NCBI GenBank assembly: GCA_030608245.1
Contig: JAUWEO010000106.1
Span: forward strand, 1 to 6,492
Length of the DNA: 6,492 nt
DNA from: Candidatus Latescibacterota bacterium
GTDB lineage: Bacteria > Latescibacterota > MVCY01
Reading direction: 5' to 3'
A program made the position numbers and the translations under genes. Positions within the stretch are counted from its first letter, which is position 1; each line of letters begins with the position of its first letter. The notes under the pieces were generated by a model. That model saw only the letters and a list, made by a program, of their open reading frames with translations, had not been told where the DNA came from and did not search any database. Positions 5,934-6,492 of the stretch are shown here, in pieces.

Positions 5934-6492
5934 CCTATCAGCATCTGCTTGCTTCGGTTAAACGGAAGGATTTTCTGCCAATCTACCTGCTGGTTGGAGA
6001 GGGATTCCAGCGTCAAGAGGCCTTCTCTGCCTTGATTCCAGCCATTATAGACCCTGCCACTAAGGATTTTAACCTCGATATCTTCCACGCCGACGATGCA
6101 AACCTGGACATATTAGTAGATGCGGTTTCTTCATTCCCTTTAATGGCAGAGCGAAGAGTGGTAGCGGTAAAGGAGTGCGATAGACTTCCTTCCAAGACAC
6201 TGAAAGAGTTGGTTAACACAGTCACTGCCAGCGGTCTCTCTACTTCTTTAATATTAGATGCCGAAAAGGTAGATTTCCGCAAGGACCCATTTCGTCAAAT
6301 AAGAACCAACGGGTGGGCAGTGGAATTCAAACCTCTCTATGACAATAAAATCCCTGGCTGGATTCAACAGAAAGTGAGAGAAAAGGCGAAAAGGATATCG
6401 GAAGACGCAGTGGATCTGCTCCACAGCAGTGTGGGCACAGACCTGTGGGCCTTGGCAAATGAGATCGACAAACTCTGCCTGTTCGTGAAGCA
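5930..6492 (+). CDS. holA: DNA polymerase III subunit delta, C-terminus cut by window edge
   Basis: The delta subunit belongs to the clamp loader, opening the beta sliding clamp and helping load it onto primed DNA at the replication fork. I translated 187 codons running open to the right edge; the family is about 330-350 aa, so about half is present. Residues 16-30 (LPIYLLVGEGFQRQE) match the start of the family, where a degenerate nucleotide-binding loop lies. SSFPLMAERRVVAVKECDRLP at 67-87 is the typical F-x-x-RR-V-V-V region. LILDAEKVDFRKDP, then GWAVEFKPL and IPGWIQQKVREKAKRIS, fit the following strands and the helical middle domain, and GTDLWALANEIDKL at 169-182 is the well-known delta motif. 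The start is GTG, overlapping the upstream TGA as GTGA, with GGAGG six bases upstream; this argues for translational coupling to the HU-TPR gene. No ATG start in this frame fits the family N-terminus. Confidence 0.95.
   Translation, partial: MTYQHLLASVKRKDFLPIYLLVGEGFQRQEAFSALIPAIIDPATKDFNLDIFHADDANLDILVDAVSSFPLMAERRVVAVKECDRLPSKTLKELVNTVTASGLSTSLILDAEKVDFRKDPFRQIRTNGWAVEFKPLYDNKIPGWIQQKVREKAKRISEDAVDLLHSSVGTDLWALANEIDKLCLFVK

Noticed and set aside
5548..6282. Overlapping short frames within the HU-TPR and holA genes on either strand
   Set aside because: They are shadows of the two well-supported genes, without motifs or ribosome-binding sites of their own.

Overview
The window is bacterial and gene-dense. 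It shows two operon-like groups that diverge from a shared intergenic region at about 2595-2967. The gene families (radical SAM AmrS, full-length transketolase, bacterial-type ArgRS, HU, Pol III delta) are chromosomal housekeeping types. The AmrS family is common in anaerobes, and the mixed character plus an HU-TPR fusion suggests an uncultured anaerobic lineage. I cannot name the phylum from sequence alone. I see no rRNA, tRNA, CRISPR, insertion sequence or phage gene.

Leftward group (minus strand): a sigma70-like promoter at 2620-2648 leads into a radical SAM enzyme of the AmmeMemoRadiSam type (1434-2594) with an N-terminal twin-arginine signature. It is followed after 73 nt by transketolase (1360 to the left edge, C-terminus cut off by the window). 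No terminator is visible between them, so they are probably co-transcribed.

Intergenic region 2595-2967: it holds the amrS promoter with an imperfect inverted repeat over its -35 box, a candidate rightward promoter at 2748-2775, and three tandem 9-bp units at 2851-2877 just downstream of a TTGACA hexamer. The rightward transcript would carry a leader of roughly 185 nt before argS.

Rightward group (plus strand): arginyl-tRNA synthetase (2968-4683), a 64-aa single-pass membrane protein with an acidic tail (4707-4901), a protein joining an N-terminal HU/IHF-type DNA-binding domain to about six TPR repeats (4956-5933), and DNA polymerase III delta subunit holA (5930 to the right edge, truncated by the window). 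holA overlaps the HU-TPR gene by a GTGA junction, which implies translational coupling. The small membrane protein lies in the same reading frame as the HU-TPR gene, with a single TAA between them.

The most unusual item is the HU-TPR fusion. It combines a nucleoid-type DNA-binding fold with a protein-interaction solenoid and is tightly linked to a replisome clamp-loader gene. Second is the twin-arginine signature on a radical SAM enzyme whose chemistry is normally cytoplasmic.
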